This document shows positions 1 to 9,457 of a stretch of DNA of 57,104 nucleotides, piece after piece. A program made the position numbers and the translations under genes. Within the stretch, counting starts at the first letter, position 1. Each line of letters opens with the position of its first letter. The notes below the pieces were generated by a model. It worked only from the letters and a program-made list of their open reading frames with translations. It ran no database searches and had not been told where the DNA came from. Source of the DNA: Halobacteriales archaeon QS_3_64_16 (lineage in GTDB: Archaea > Halobacteriota > Halobacteria > Halobacteriales > Halococcaceae); assembly GCA_003021705.1 (NCBI GenBank), contig PXRJ01000048.1, forward strand, positions 62,714 through 119,817, read 5' to 3'.

Positions 1-937
1 CAGTTACCGAGCCAGCCTCGAGATCGAGACGATAGTTCGAGTCGGTCGGGCCGACGACCCCAGAACCACCACAGATGGCATGCAGATATCGATCCCCGTC
101 GCTCTCGATGAATCCCACTGTGGCCCACCGCTTGGCCTCGGGTAGACGGGCGAAATCCGGGTCGGTGACGGCCTCGGTCGTGGGATCGAACGTCCAGATC
201 CGCGATTCATCGTACCGGCCTAAGCTATCGCTGTCGGTGCCGTGGTCGGTCGCGCTCTCCCGGTCGGTGACGTTCGTCCCGCCGCCGATACAGTAGATCA
301 ACTCGCTTGCGGGATCGTAGACGCCACTCATCGCCCAGCTGCGATACGGACACCGCACGCCTGTCTCGCTTGTCAGATCCCGCCAGCCCACACCGGGCTC
401 GTAGACGGTGATCGCATCGGTCGGATTGTCGCCGTTATAGGGCCCGTCCGGTGGTGCGCCCCCGAAGCTGAAGACCCGGTCTTCGGTCGCCACGCCACAG
501 GGACCCCACAGTTCCGCAGGCATATCGGCGATCGATTCCCACTTACCCTCCGAACCGGCCGCCGGGTCGTAGACGAACGCTCGGTCGGTTGCATCGAGAC
601 CTGGTCCCGACCTGAACCCGCCGAAGTAGTACAACTGGCCGTCGAGCACGCCACCGCCAGCGGCGCTCTGATCGGCCGGTAGCCGCTGCTTTTCGCTCCA
701 GCCGACGGTCGGCTCCGGGGTTTCCGTTTCGGTGTCGGTCTCGGGTGTGTCGGTCTCGGATCCGGTCGTTAGGTCCCGGGCCGATTCGGTGCTCGCGGGC
801 CCGGCCGTCGACGCCCGGGTCCGAGGTGTTCGGTCCGCCGTGCCGGCCGTTCTCGACGGATCTTCGGTTCTACAGCCCGCCAGACTCACATAGACGCCGG
901 TCCCGATCGCGGACAGGAGTCGCCGCCGGGAGTACAT
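1..937 (-). CDS. Kelch-repeat Tat lipoprotein, C-terminus cut by window edge
   Basis: The frame is open from the ATG at 937 to the window edge, at least 312 residues, so the C-terminus is missing. It opens with a twin-arginine signal (SRRRLLSAIG) and a lipobox with Cys22 (SLAGC), then a Thr/Glu-rich linker to about residue 75, as in many exported haloarchaeal proteins. The rest has kelch-type blades, each a hydrophobic strand followed by paired glycines (LYYFGGF, VFSFGGA, IYCIGGG, HAICGGS). Kelch propellers bind proteins or glycans. I see no enzyme signature in the visible part. I infer a membrane-anchored surface protein; the ligand is unknown. Confidence 0.75.
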   Translation of the reverse strand, partial: MYSRRRLLSAIGTGVYVSLAGCRTEDPSRTAGTADRTPRTRASTAGPASTESARDLTTGSETDTPETDTETETPEPTVGWSEKQRLPADQSAAGGGVLDGQLYYFGGFRSGPGLDATDRAFVYDPAAGSEGKWESIADMPAELWGPCGVATEDRVFSFGGAPPDGPYNGDNPTDAITVYEPGVGWRDLTSETGVRCPYRSWAMSGVYDPASELIYCIGGGTNVTDRESATDHGTDSDSLGRYDESRIWTFDPTTEAVTDPDFARLPEAKRWATVGFIESDGDRYLHAICGGSGVVGPTDSNYRLDLEAGSVT

Positions 938-1079
938 CCGGGGCGGACTCCTCCTCTTATCGCACAAGTAATTCTGGGCCGACAATCGGTCTCACCGCTC
1001 CGCTTTCGAGCGGTCGCCGCCTTTGGTATCGCCGTCGCTCCCGGTCGCCGATTGGCTACTCACGCTCGATCGACCGGGT

Positions 1080-2243
1080 TTAGGCCGGTGTGTCGCCGTC
1101 GGCACCGAACTTGACTCGATCGGCGTCCTCGCTCGCCCGCTCGGCGATCGCATCGAGGTCGAACTCCTCTAGGAGTTCGCCGTCGCGGATCAGCGGTCGG
1201 AGCAGGGCCTTTCCGCCGGCCGGTCCCTGGCGGTCGGCCCGAGTGACGTGGTGGCCGCCGTCGGGCGCCCGGTAGACTTCCTTTTTGCCGGGCAGCTTCC
1301 CGCGTTTGGCCGTCGGCTCGCCCTCGACAGCGACGATATCCAGCGCGAAGTCGATCGGGTCAGCATTCGAGACGTAGCCTCCGACGCCGAAGCCGTCGGC
1401 GACCCCGCGTAGTTCCCGCAGATCGGCGGGACCGAGCCCGCCGCTCGCGAAGATCTCGACGTCCTCTCTCCCTATCGAATCGAGCGCCCAACGCACCTCT
1501 CGCAGGATGTGGGAAAAATCACCGCGTCGCGAGCCGGTCGTATCGATCCGGACGCTATCGAGGTCCTCGCCGAGCGTCGCGGCGGCCCGCAGCGATTCGT
1601 CGACCTCGTCGGAGTACGTATCACAGAGCGCGATCCGGGGGACTTCGGGGGGCACCGCCTCGTCGAAGGCTTCCCACGCACGCTTCTGGTTCCCCCGGCC
1701 GAAGGCGATGACCATCGCGTGGGGCATCGTCCCGCCGGCCTCTCGACCTAAGATCTCGCCGGCCGCGACGTTCGAGAACCCATCGAGCCCGCCGACGAGT
1801 GCCGAGCGCTCGACGACCGCCGCGATCGAGGGGTGGACGTGCCGGGCTCCGAAGCTGAAGACGAGCGAGTCGGGTGCTGCGCGCCTGACTTCGAGTGCCC
1901 GGGTCGCCATCGTGGAGGCATGGGAGAGAAACCCTAATAGTGCAGTTTCGAACCGTGCGAAATCGAGGTAGGGGCCTTCGATCCTGAGGACGGGGCCACC
2001 GTCGAACAGCCGTCCTGGGGGGATAGCCTCGACGTCGATCGAGTGGCCCGCGAGCAGGGTCGCAGCGTCTTTCACACCACACAACAGTTCGAACTCGCCG
2101 GTGGGGAACTGATCGGCGGTCACCTCCGCTGTCACGTGGGGGTTCTTGCCCGCGCCTTCGAGCGTGGTAGCGGTCCGGTCGAAGTACGCGTCGGTCGCCC
2201 GCCCCTCGCCGATCGCCTCCGGGGAGACGATGTCGAAGTCCAT
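1080..2243 (-). CDS. pncB: Nicotinate phosphoribosyltransferase (archaeal type)
   Basis: This 387-residue cytosolic enzyme would join nicotinate and PRPP to make nicotinate mononucleotide in the NAD salvage (Preiss-Handler) pathway. Its length and plan match the short archaeal NAPRTase form: an N-terminal mixed domain (FPTGEFELLCGVKDA), then a TIM-barrel-like core with the phosphate-binding turns IDTTGSRRGD and FASGGLGPADLREL, and a C-terminal GKLPGKKEVYR segment. The ATG at 2243 is the first in frame and gives the expected N-terminus. A nicotinamidase-like gene lies 1.9 kb away at 4154-4726, so substrate supply is nearby, although the two are on opposite strands and not an operon. Confidence 0.88.
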   Translation of the reverse strand: MDFDIVSPEAIGEGRATDAYFDRTATTLEGAGKNPHVTAEVTADQFPTGEFELLCGVKDAATLLAGHSIDVEAIPPGRLFDGGPVLRIEGPYLDFARFETALLGFLSHASTMATRALEVRRAAPDSLVFSFGARHVHPSIAAVVERSALVGGLDGFSNVAAGEILGREAGGTMPHAMVIAFGRGNQKRAWEAFDEAVPPEVPRIALCDTYSDEVDESLRAAATLGEDLDSVRIDTTGSRRGDFSHILREVRWALDSIGREDVEIFASGGLGPADLRELRGVADGFGVGGYVSNADPIDFALDIVAVEGEPTAKRGKLPGKKEVYRAPDGGHHVTRADRQGPAGGKALLRPLIRDGELLEEFDLDAIAERASEDADRVKFGADGDTPA

Positions 2244-2429
2244 GCCCGGGCTACTGGCCCCGCAGCGAAAAAGCTACGTCTTCATACCCCGCTCGCGGAC
2301 GCGCTCGGTCTTCACCGCCCGTCCCGCTCGTCCCCCCGGTCGGGGTACGTTACTCGTCGTGTAGCTTCGATCGCCAGGAAGAGAAGTCGTCGCAGCGTTC
2401 ATCGGCCGTCGGTTCTCGATCGTCGGCGA

Positions 2430-4034
2430 TCAGCTACTGTGGACGCTGTCTAAGTCCTCAACCGTCGGCGCGTTCGTGATCGTCACTCGATCGCCGTTGA
2501 CCTGCACTCGGATCGCGTCGGTGAAGCGACTGGCCCCCTCGATCTCCCAGGTGCTCGTTGAACCGTTCTCGGAGACCTCGTTGCCACCCCAGTGGCTGAG
2601 GAGGTCCTCGTAGCGCGTAGCGAACTCCTGGGCGTCGGCGGGCGAGTCCCAGGCGAGCCCCCAGACGTAACCCGTCTCGCCTTGGTCGTTCTGATAGACG
2701 TACATCTTATCGCCATCCCAGCCCTGGGTCGCCGGCAGATCGTAGTTCAGCGGGTCCGAACTGTTCGTGCCCTGGCCCCCTTCGCCCCGATTGACGACCT
2801 GTCCCGGCCGGACGACCGCCGACTGGTTGTAGCTCGTGCCGCTGCGCACGTCGAAGAGGGTGTAGGCGAACATCGAGGACAGCGCCGACTGGCCGAGTAC
2901 GGCGTAGTCCGGTCGTGCCTGCCCTTGTCGAGCCGACCCCGGACGGACGCGCTCCCAGGCTCGCGAGGAACTGTCCTGGACGGTGACGTTTGTCGGGGCG
3001 TCCTGCTCGTAGAGTTGGGGATAGATCACCTGCTCGGTGCTCGCCGGCAAGTTCCGGTGGGCGGCGTTCACTGCCTCCCAGCCGCCTTGCTCGTACAGCG
3101 AGGCGACGAACCCGGGACCGTCGCTGTAGGGGAAGAACTCGAGGGAGTAGATGCCATAATGTAGCTGGCTGGTCGAGCCATTCGAGCCACTGCCGCCACT
3201 CTCGTTCTGTGGGGGACTCTGCCAGGAGTCGTCGAAACGCCCTTCGTACCGGCGCTGGACGAAGTTAGCCGATCCTTCGATGAGGCCATTACGAGCGTTG
3301 TAGGCCTCGCGGGTCGGCGCTCGGTCGTCGGTCAGGTCGAACTGTTGGTCCTGGAGCGCGTGAGTCAGTTCGTGGGCGAGCGTGCTGGCACTGAGCCGGG
3401 GGTTCGACGCTTGGGAGACGACGACGATCGAGTCGTTACCCGGCGCGTAGTAGCCCTGCACGCTCGATCCGCGGTTTTGGTCCTGTACGGCCAGTGAGTT
3501 GCGGTCCTCGCCGACGAGGAACATCGCCTCGAACTTCGCGTTATCGAAGGTCCGGAAGGCTGCCGGCTGCCCGCCCGATCCGGATCCGTTCTGGAACTCG
3601 CTTCGCGTGATGACGTCGACCGAGATCGGTTTCTCGTACTCGAGCTGGCGGACGACCTCGATGCGAGCCATCGTCCGGTTGACGACCGCCCCGCGTTCCG
3701 AAGCGTTGAGACCGTCGCTGTCATCGACCGAGAGGGACTCGTTGTACCAAAGTCCGTTCTCCCAGCCCAGTCGGTCGGAGGACGGATCCGCGAGATCGCC
3801 GGTCGCCGTCCCGGTACCTGCGGTTCCCGATTCGGTTCCGGTACTGGTCGTCGCGGTACTCGCGCCCTGGCCTTCGCTCGTCCCGGTCCCGGTCTCGCTC
3901 GTCGCGGTTGTTTCGGCGTCCCCGGGGGCACCGGTCGTCGACCCGTTCCCCCCGCCACCCGAAGAGCCCAGCGGGGCGCTACACCCCGCGAGTACTACGA
4001 GAAGGGCAACCGCCAACGCAGCAGACGTTCGCAT
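2430..4034 (-). CDS. Hvo_1808-family surface lipoprotein with HExxH motif
   Basis: I start this 534-residue protein at the ATG at 4034, because this places a clean lipoprotein signal at the N-terminus (hydrophobic core ALAVALLVVLAG, lipobox Cys18). Upstream in-frame codons would bury it. A Gly/Ser/Thr/Glu-rich linker of about 80 residues follows. The mature domain carries the DRLGWENGLWYNESL block that I associate with the Hvo_1808 surface-protein family, and HELTH near residue 221 (TLAHELTHALQDQQ), a gluzincin-like zinc site. The later part is rich in aromatic and Asn-Xaa-Ser/Thr sites, consistent with an N-glycosylated exterior protein. Peptidase activity is inferred from HExxH only; no substrate is known. 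Confidence 0.78.
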   Translation of the reverse strand: MRTSAALAVALLVVLAGCSAPLGSSGGGGNGSTTGAPGDAETTATSETGTGTSEGQGASTATTSTGTESGTAGTGTATGDLADPSSDRLGWENGLWYNESLSVDDSDGLNASERGAVVNRTMARIEVVRQLEYEKPISVDVITRSEFQNGSGSGGQPAAFRTFDNAKFEAMFLVGEDRNSLAVQDQNRGSSVQGYYAPGNDSIVVVSQASNPRLSASTLAHELTHALQDQQFDLTDDRAPTREAYNARNGLIEGSANFVQRRYEGRFDDSWQSPPQNESGGSGSNGSTSQLHYGIYSLEFFPYSDGPGFVASLYEQGGWEAVNAAHRNLPASTEQVIYPQLYEQDAPTNVTVQDSSSRAWERVRPGSARQGQARPDYAVLGQSALSSMFAYTLFDVRSGTSYNQSAVVRPGQVVNRGEGGQGTNSSDPLNYDLPATQGWDGDKMYVYQNDQGETGYVWGLAWDSPADAQEFATRYEDLLSHWGGNEVSENGSTSTWEIEGASRFTDAIRVQVNGDRVTITNAPTVEDLDSVHSS

Positions 4035-4153
4035 ACCTTCCGAACGATACCACCGGTGAAAAACCATGCGGGACGGCTCAGTCCTCGTCGGACGGATTCG
4101 ACCGGCTACCCGTAGCGCCGAACCGTTTTGTGCCGGCACGCCCGAGCCTCGCT

Positions 4154-4726
4154 ATGAGTTTCGATCCCGAGCGAAGTGCAGTGGTAGTCGTCGACATGCA
4201 GAAGGGGTTTTGCCATCCCGACGGCAGTCTCTACGCGCCCGGTTCGGAAGCGGTGATCGAGCCGATCGCCGCCGTGCTCGACGACGTGCGTGAAGCCGGT
4301 GCGAGCGTGATATTCACGCGAGACGTTCACCCACCCGAGCAGTTCGAGGACACTCACTACTACGACGAGTTCGAGCGCTGGGGCGAACACCTCCTCGAGG
4401 ACTCCTGGGAGACCGCGATCGTCGACGGGCTCGAAGTAGGGAAGAACGATCACGTCGTTACCAAACACACCTACGACGCCTTCTACGAGACCGAACTGGA
4501 GGGCTGGCTGCGAGCCCACGGTATCGACGATCTACTCGTCTGCGGGACGCTCGCGAACGTCTGTGTGCTGCATACTGCGAGCAGCGCCGGGCTGCGCGAT
4601 TTCCGGCCAGTACTGATCGAGGACCTGATCGGTGCGATCGAGGACTCACACCGCGAGTACGCCCTCGATCACGCCGAGTGGCTCTTCGGCGAACTCATCG
4701 CGGCCGAGGATGTCGCGTTCGACTGA
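4154..4726 (+). CDS. Nicotinamidase / isochorismatase-family cysteine hydrolase
   Basis: This 190-residue cysteine hydrolase has the family triad: Asp in VVVVDMQKGF, Lys in VVTKHTYDAF and Cys in GTLANVCVLHTA. The metal-site histidine lies in TRDVHPPEQFEDTHYYDEF. Nicotinamidase (nicotinamide to nicotinate) is the most likely role because a nicotinate phosphoribosyltransferase lies nearby at 1080-2243. Isochorismatase-fold enzymes have many amide or ester substrates, so the substrate is not certain. The ATG at 4154 is chosen because it gives the usual MSFDPERSAVVVVDMQ start; the in-frame extension upstream runs into the promoter of the divergent lipoprotein gene. Confidence 0.8.
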   Translation: MSFDPERSAVVVVDMQKGFCHPDGSLYAPGSEAVIEPIAAVLDDVREAGASVIFTRDVHPPEQFEDTHYYDEFERWGEHLLEDSWETAIVDGLEVGKNDHVVTKHTYDAFYETELEGWLRAHGIDDLLVCGTLANVCVLHTASSAGLRDFRPVLIEDLIGAIEDSHREYALDHAEWLFGELIAAEDVAFD

Positions 4727-4807
4727 CCGCCCCGATCGCTCCCCCGACGGTTCATCAACTGTCATCCGACCACCCCGCCATCGCCGGATAGTCGACGACT
4801 CAGTGAT

Positions 4808-6163
4808 TCACCAAGTCAGTCCCTCGTAGACCAGCCCTTCGCGCCGGGCGATCACCCGCCGACCGTCGACGACGACTGGCGAACCCATCGCGTCGAACTC
4901 GGCGTCGAGGGCTTCGAACTCGTCCCAGTCGGTCACCACCACTGCTCCCGATGCCCCTTCGAGGGCCGACGCCGCCGAATCGACGTACTCGATGTCGGGG
5001 AAGTGCTCGCGCATCGAGTCAGTCGCAACCGGATCGTAGGCCACCACCTGAGCGCCGCGGGTCTGAAGTCCCTCGATCACTTCGATTGCGCGGGAGTTGC
5101 GTACGTCGTCGGTGTCGGGCTTGAAGGCCAGTCCCAGTACCGCGATCCGTTCGTTCTCGCACTCGACGTGCTCGTCGAGCAGTTCGAGCAGCCGCTCGGG
5201 CTGGCGGTCGTTCACCCCGGCGGCGGCCTCGAGCAGTTCGGGCTCGTAGCCACGATCGCGGGCGGCGGCGATGAGCGCCGCGACGTCTTTGAGGAAGCAA
5301 CTCCCGCCCCAGCCCACGCCCGAGCGCAGAAACTTCGCGCCGATCCGGTCGTCGAGGCCGATGGCGTCCGCGACCTCGTAGGCGTCGACACTATAGACCT
5401 TACAGATGTTCCCGAGTTCGTTGATCAGGCTCACCTTCGACGCGAGGAAGGCGTTGTTCGCGTACTTGATCATCTCCGCTTCCCGGAGCCCAGTCTCGAC
5501 GACCGGTGTCTGTCCACTGGCGAGCAGCGGCTCGTAGACCTCGTGCAGTCGGTCGAGTGCCCACCCACGATCCGATCGATCCTCGTGCGTCGGCCCCACC
5601 TCGCCGCTCGCTTCCCCGTCCTGATCCTCCCGTCGCGTGCCGAAGACTATCTTCTGTGAGTTTAGGAAGTCAGGTACTGCAGTGCCCTCCCGTAGGAATT
5701 CGGGGTTCATCGCGATCTCGATGTCCTCGCCGAGGTCCGTTCCCGATCCGGCTTCGAGAATGGGCCCGATCACCTCGCCGGTCGTCCCGGGGATCACCGT
5801 GCTCTTGACGACGACGAGGTGCTCGCCCTCTTTCGCGGCGAGCGCCTCGCCCAACCGTTCGGCCCCGCTTTCCATGACCGACAGATCGATGCGGCCCTCG
5901 GCGTCGGTCGGCGTCGGTAGCGCGAGAAAGGTGAGGTCGGTCTCCCGGACCGCCGCGTAGTCGGTCGTTGCCTGCAGCCGGTCGCCGGCCTGGGCTTCCA
6001 GTAAGTCCTCCAAGCCGGGCTCGTAGATCGGGGCCTCACCCTGGTTGAGAGTCGCGACGACTTCCTCGTCGACGTCGATGGCCCGCACGTCGTGGCCCAG
6101 ATCGGCGAAACAGGCCGCGATCGTCGTGCCGACGTAGCCGCTTCCGACGACGCTTACGTTCAT
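4808..6163 (-). CDS. aglM: UDP-glucose 6-dehydrogenase (AglM-like)
   Basis: A 451-residue NAD-dependent dehydrogenase that would oxidise UDP-glucose to UDP-glucuronic acid, the sugar donor for haloarchaeal N-glycans. It has the N-terminal Rossmann motif [19 protein letters not shown], the central catalytic Cys289 in [10 protein letters not shown], and the C-terminal UDP-binding domain ([17 protein letters not shown]). The ATG at 6163 is preceded by a GGAGGGG ribosome-binding site and puts the Rossmann strand at residue 2. The gene is divergent from the nucleotidyltransferase at 6259 and shares a 95-bp promoter region with it. The two enzymes act in sequence (glucose-1-P to UDP-glucose to UDP-glucuronate). 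An acidic insertion near residues 195-215 is typical of halophilic proteins. Confidence 0.88.
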   Translation of the reverse strand: MNVSVVGSGYVGTTIAACFADLGHDVRAIDVDEEVVATLNQGEAPIYEPGLEDLLEAQAGDRLQATTDYAAVRETDLTFLALPTPTDAEGRIDLSVMESGAERLGEALAAKEGEHLVVVKSTVIPGTTGEVIGPILEAGSGTDLGEDIEIAMNPEFLREGTAVPDFLNSQKIVFGTRREDQDGEASGEVGPTHEDRSDRGWALDRLHEVYEPLLASGQTPVVETGLREAEMIKYANNAFLASKVSLINELGNICKVYSVDAYEVADAIGLDDRIGAKFLRSGVGWGGSCFLKDVAALIAAARDRGYEPELLEAAAGVNDRQPERLLELLDEHVECENERIAVLGLAFKPDTDDVRNSRAIEVIEGLQTRGAQVVAYDPVATDSMREHFPDIEYVDSAASALEGASGAVVVTDWDEFEALDAEFDAMGSPVVVDGRRVIARREGLVYEGLTW

Positions 6164-6258
6164 CGCCCCTCCTTTGCAGGCGTCCGGTTCAAGCGTTCCG
6201 ATCGGTTCCTGGAAGGGAGCCAATAGGTTCTTACCGCCTGCTCCCGACCGTTCCTGGT

Positions 6259-7131
6259 ATGCAAGCCGTCGTACTCGCCGCCGGGAAAGGAACCCGTCTG
6301 CGCCCGCTCACCGACGACAAACCGAAGGGCATGGTCGAGGTCGCCGGAAAGCCGCTGTTGACCCACTGTTTCGAGCAGCTGAGCGACCTAGGGGCGGAGG
6401 AACTGATCGTCGTCGTCGGCCACATGAAAGAGGCAATCATCAGTCACTACGGCGACGAGTTCGACGGCGTCCCGATCACCTATGCCCACCAGCGCGAACA
6501 GAAGGGCCTCGCCCACGCCCTGCTCACCGTCGAGGAGTATATCAGTGATGAGTTCATGCTCATGCTCGGCGACAACGTCTTCGAGGCTAATCTCGCGGAC
6601 GTCGTCTCGCGCCAGCACGAAGAGCGCGCCGACGCGGCCTTCCTGGTCGAGCCGGTCCCCAAGGAGGAAGCCGGCCGGTATGGCGTCTGTGATACCAATG
6701 ACTACGGCGAGATCACCGAGGTCATCGAGAAACCCGAGGACCCCCCCACGAACCTCGTCCTCACCGGTTTCTATACGTTTACCCCCGCGATCTTCCACGC
6801 CTGCCATCTCGTTCAACCCTCCGCTCGCGGCGAGTACGAGCTCTCCGAAGCCGTCGACCTGCTGATTCGCTCGGGCCGGACGATCGACGCCATTCGTATG
6901 GATGGCTGGCGCATCGACGTCGGCTACCCCGAGGACCGCGATGAAGCCGAGCGCCGCATCGAGTCCGAACCCGGCATCGAAGCCGAGATCGACGAGGAAG
7001 GATCGGCGTCCCCCGAAGACACCGAGGATACCGCGGATGCCGAAGCGACCGGGAACGCCGACACAGACATCGACACACAGCCCGAGGCCATCTCCGCGCC
7101 CGCGGGGTCGAGCGAGGACTCGACCGAGTAG
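6259..7131 (+). CDS. aglF: Glucose-1-phosphate uridylyl/thymidylyltransferase (AglF-like)
   Basis: This nucleotidyltransferase carries the N-terminal signature [18 protein letters not shown] (NTP and Mg binding), a metal Asp in MLMLGDNVF, and the sugar-phosphate segment [13 protein letters not shown]. It would make the UDP-sugar used by the divergent dehydrogenase at 4808-6163, hence the AglF assignment. Substrate choice between UTP and dTTP cannot be read from the sequence. The catalytic domain ends near residue 240. The last 50 residues are an Asp/Glu/Ala/Thr-rich low-complexity tail, which is odd for this family. A T-rich tract follows the stop. Confidence 0.82.
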   Translation: MQAVVLAAGKGTRLRPLTDDKPKGMVEVAGKPLLTHCFEQLSDLGAEELIVVVGHMKEAIISHYGDEFDGVPITYAHQREQKGLAHALLTVEEYISDEFMLMLGDNVFEANLADVVSRQHEERADAAFLVEPVPKEEAGRYGVCDTNDYGEITEVIEKPEDPPTNLVLTGFYTFTPAIFHACHLVQPSARGEYELSEAVDLLIRSGRTIDAIRMDGWRIDVGYPEDRDEAERRIESEPGIEAEIDEEGSASPEDTEDTADAEATGNADTDIDTQPEAISAPAGSSEDSTE

Positions 7132-7136
7132 CCACC

Positions 7137-7162
7137 TCTCTTTTTCCTCTCTCTGCCTTTCG
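7137..7162 (+). terminator. T-rich intrinsic terminator downstream of aglF
   Basis: Immediately after the aglF stop the non-template strand runs through TCTCTTTTTCCTCTCTCTG, a pyrimidine/T-rich stretch. Archaeal intrinsic termination depends on such U-rich tracts more than on hairpins. No strong stem precedes it. Confidence 0.4.
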
Positions 7163-7257
7163 TTCCGGTTCCCGCTCGTCGTCTCCGATTCTTCCCTTTT
7201 CTCGTCGCACCTGGGCACGAAGCCGGTTCTTCCCGGTCTTCAGCCAGCCGCGCGACG

Positions 7258-7266
7258 TTTTAAGTA
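7258..7266 (+). promoter_or_regulatory. TATA box of the threonine ammonia-lyase gene
   Basis: TTTTAAGTA lies 22-30 bp before the ATG at 7288. With archaeal spacing the transcript would start a few bases before the start codon, so the message is probably leaderless. Confidence 0.6.
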
Positions 7267-7287
7267 CGGTCATCAATAGCATCGTCC

Positions 7288-8508
7288 ATGAATCTCGTTT
7301 CGCTGCCGGACATCGAGGCGGCCCGCCACCGGTTCGACGACCCGGCGGTTGTCAGGGAGACCCCTATCGAATCGAATCGCTCGCTGAGCGCTTTTGCAGG
7401 TGCGGAGGTCTCCCTGAAGATGGAACACCTCCAGCGGACAGGTTCGTTCAAGACCCGGGGAGCCTACAACAAGCTCGCCCAGGCGAGCGGGCAAGAAGGG
7501 ATCGAGCGCGCGGTCGCGGCCAGCGCCGGGAATCACGCCCAGGGCGTTGCACTGGCTGCGAGCGAGGTCGGACTCGAGTCGACGATCGTGATGCCGACCG
7601 ACGCCCCGCAGACGAAAATCGACGCGACCCGTGGGTATGGCGCCCGCGTCGAACTGCATGGAAACCACTTTCCGGCGGCGATGGAACGGGCTCGCGAACT
7701 CGCCGAGGAGAGTGGTACGTTGTTCGTCCACGCCTACGACGATCCCGCGATCATCGCCGGCCAGGGAACGCTGGGACTCGAGATCTACGAGGCGATGGCC
7801 GACCTCGATACCGTGATCGTGCCGATCGGCGGCGGCGGGCTGATCAGCGGGATCGCGGCCGCCTTAGCAGAACTCGATCCCGGCGTGCGGGTGATCGGCG
7901 TTCAGGCCACGGGCGCGGCGACCGTGCCCGATAGCCTTCGGAAAGGTGCTCCCCAGTCGGTGGCCTCGCCGAAGACGATCGCCGACGGGATCGCTACCGG
8001 CGGGGTCTCCGAACGTACCCTCGCACACATCGAGGAACACGTCGATACCGTTCTCACGGTGAGCGACGAGGAGATCACAATGGCCTTGTTAGTCCTTCTC
8101 GAGCGTTCGAAACAGCTCGTCGAGGGGGCGGGTGCGGCCTCGGTCGCCGCGCTGCTGAGCGAGGATCTCGACGTCGAGGGCGAGACGGTCGTCGCGCTGC
8201 TCTGTGGCGGGAACATCGACATGTCGATGCTCCGAACAGTATTGACCCACGCGTTGGTCGGGCGCGAGCAGCTCCTCCGCCTGCGCGTGCGGATCACCGA
8301 CCGGCCCGGCCGGATGGCCGAGATCTCGGGGCTCATGTCCGAGCACGGCGCGAACATCTCCCGCGTCCGCCACGACCGGGCGGTCGACGAACTCGACGTG
8401 GGCGAGGCTTATCTCGTCTTCGAGGTCCTGACCAGTGGCACCGAACACGCCGCCCAGATCACCGCCTCAGTCGAGGAAGCGGGCTACGAGGTCACGCGAA
8501 TGAACTGA
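7288..8508 (+). CDS. ilvA: Threonine ammonia-lyase (threonine dehydratase) with ACT domain
   Basis: A 406-residue PLP enzyme that deaminates threonine to 2-oxobutanoate, the entry to isoleucine synthesis or threonine breakdown. The PLP lysine is in SFKTRGAYNK (about residue 55), the cofactor phosphate loop is PIGGGGLISGIAAAL, and ASAGNHAQGVALAA marks the substrate loop. From about residue 325 a single C-terminal ACT domain follows (LRVRITDRPGRMAEIS...). One ACT domain and this length match the shorter IlvA/TdcB type rather than the long two-ACT biosynthetic enzyme. The gene stands alone with its own TATA box. Confidence 0.88.
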   Translation: MNLVSLPDIEAARHRFDDPAVVRETPIESNRSLSAFAGAEVSLKMEHLQRTGSFKTRGAYNKLAQASGQEGIERAVAASAGNHAQGVALAASEVGLESTIVMPTDAPQTKIDATRGYGARVELHGNHFPAAMERARELAEESGTLFVHAYDDPAIIAGQGTLGLEIYEAMADLDTVIVPIGGGGLISGIAAALAELDPGVRVIGVQATGAATVPDSLRKGAPQSVASPKTIADGIATGGVSERTLAHIEEHVDTVLTVSDEEITMALLVLLERSKQLVEGAGAASVAALLSEDLDVEGETVVALLCGGNIDMSMLRTVLTHALVGREQLLRLRVRITDRPGRMAEISGLMSEHGANISRVRHDRAVDELDVGEAYLVFEVLTSGTEHAAQITASVEEAGYEVTRMN

Positions 8509-8651
8509 TCTTTCGGCCGGGTCGCTGCGCTTCGACTCGGTCGACGATCGAGATGTCTTCTCGGTGTGACGGCGCTCCTCGGTGACGGCGTGTGGTTTCC
8601 TCCTCTTCCCCGATGCCCGTGATTCACGTAGCTGGGCAGTGAAATCCCGCT

Positions 8652-9062
8652 ATGTCCGAAGACTTCGGCGTCGTCACGCCCGCGGAGATCGAACCGGACG
8701 AGTTCGACACGGTCGCTATTCCTCATCGGAAGTACACCGACGCGCTCGGCTGTACCGACAGTCGGGTGAACTACATCGCCCTGGAGCCGGGCGAGAAACT
8801 CACCTCTCACGCCCACGAGCGCCAGGAGGAACTGTTCGTCCCGCTCACTGGAGGAGAAATAGAGATCAACGGCGCGGTTTACGACGTTCCGCAGGGTGGG
8901 GTCGTGCGCGTCGGTCCCGGGCCAATCCGGGGGCTGCTGAACCGAAGCGACGGGGAGACTCACTGCTGGATCGCGATCGGCGCGCCGCCAGTCGGCACGA
9001 TCGAGGACTTCGGCGAGTACGTCCTTCCCGAGGGTGAGGGTAGTGACGGAACTGACGGCTAG
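8652..9062 (+). CDS. Cupin-domain protein
   Basis: A 136-residue single-cupin protein. Cupin motif 1 is SHAHERQEELFVPLTGG, giving two His and a Glu as likely metal ligands. Motif 2 is weaker (VVRVGPGPIRGLLNR) and lacks the usual second histidine, so metal binding may be incomplete. No catalytic role can be assigned; small cupins of this kind are sugar isomerases, dioxygenases or regulatory binders. It stands alone between ilvA and the toxin-antitoxin pair. Confidence 0.7.
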   Translation: MSEDFGVVTPAEIEPDEFDTVAIPHRKYTDALGCTDSRVNYIALEPGEKLTSHAHERQEELFVPLTGGEIEINGAVYDVPQGGVVRVGPGPIRGLLNRSDGETHCWIAIGAPPVGTIEDFGEYVLPEGEGSDGTDG

Positions 9063-9137
9063 CGCTCCGGTTTCGCCGCTTCGATACAGCGGTGTGAACG
9101 CCTTCGCAAGCAGCGGTGTTTGGAGTCGGCGGAAACC

Positions 9138-9156
9138 TTGTATACATCGAATACAA
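9138..9156 (+). promoter_or_regulatory. Inverted repeat over the toxin-antitoxin promoter, candidate autoregulatory operator
   Basis: TTGTAT-N7-ATACAA forms a perfect 6+6 inverted repeat 11 bp before the antitoxin ATG at 9167, and it overlaps the only TATA-like sequence here (TATACAT). The antitoxin has a ribbon-helix-helix N-terminus, a fold that binds such short inverted repeats, so autorepression is a reasonable inference. Confidence 0.5.
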
Positions 9157-9166
9157 AGTAAACAGC

Positions 9167-9457
9167 ATGGGAACGGTATCGACGCGGGTGCCCGAGGACT
9201 TAGAGGAGGAACTCGAGACCTACCTCGACGAGAAGCGGGTAGACAGGAGCACGGGCGTCCGGAAACTTCTAGGAGAGGCTCTGGAGGAGTGGCGTCGGGA
9301 GCAGGCCCTCGAGGCTCTATCCGATGGCACGCTGTCGTTCACCAAAGCGGCGGAACTGGCCGGGATGTCCGTCTGGGATTTCGCCCGACTCGCGAAGGAC
9401 GAGGACGTCGTGTGGATCGCCGACGACCACATCGAGGACGACCTCGAGGCGTTTTAA
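9167..9457 (+). CDS. UPF0175-family antitoxin (RHH plus HTH)
   Basis: A 96-residue protein. Residues 1-50 read as a ribbon-helix-helix DNA-binding unit (GTVSTRVPEDLEEELETYL). Residues 50-96 carry the UPF0175 helix-turn-helix signature (LSFTKAAELAGMSVWDFARL). UPF0175 proteins are commonly the antitoxin partner of DUF3368 PIN-like toxins, and such a gene starts at the base after this stop codon (TAA at 9455-9457, GTG at 9458). The ATG at 9167 is preferred over an upstream in-frame codon, because the extension would run through the promoter inverted repeat. Confidence 0.8.
   Translation: MGTVSTRVPEDLEEELETYLDEKRVDRSTGVRKLLGEALEEWRREQALEALSDGTLSFTKAAELAGMSVWDFARLAKDEDVVWIADDHIEDDLEAF

Noticed and set aside
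2349-2435. A short minus-strand frame after the Hvo_1808-type gene (…DDFSSWRSKLHDE)
   Set aside because: Its composition is protein-like, but no ATG, GTG or TTG start lies in frame after the preceding stop.
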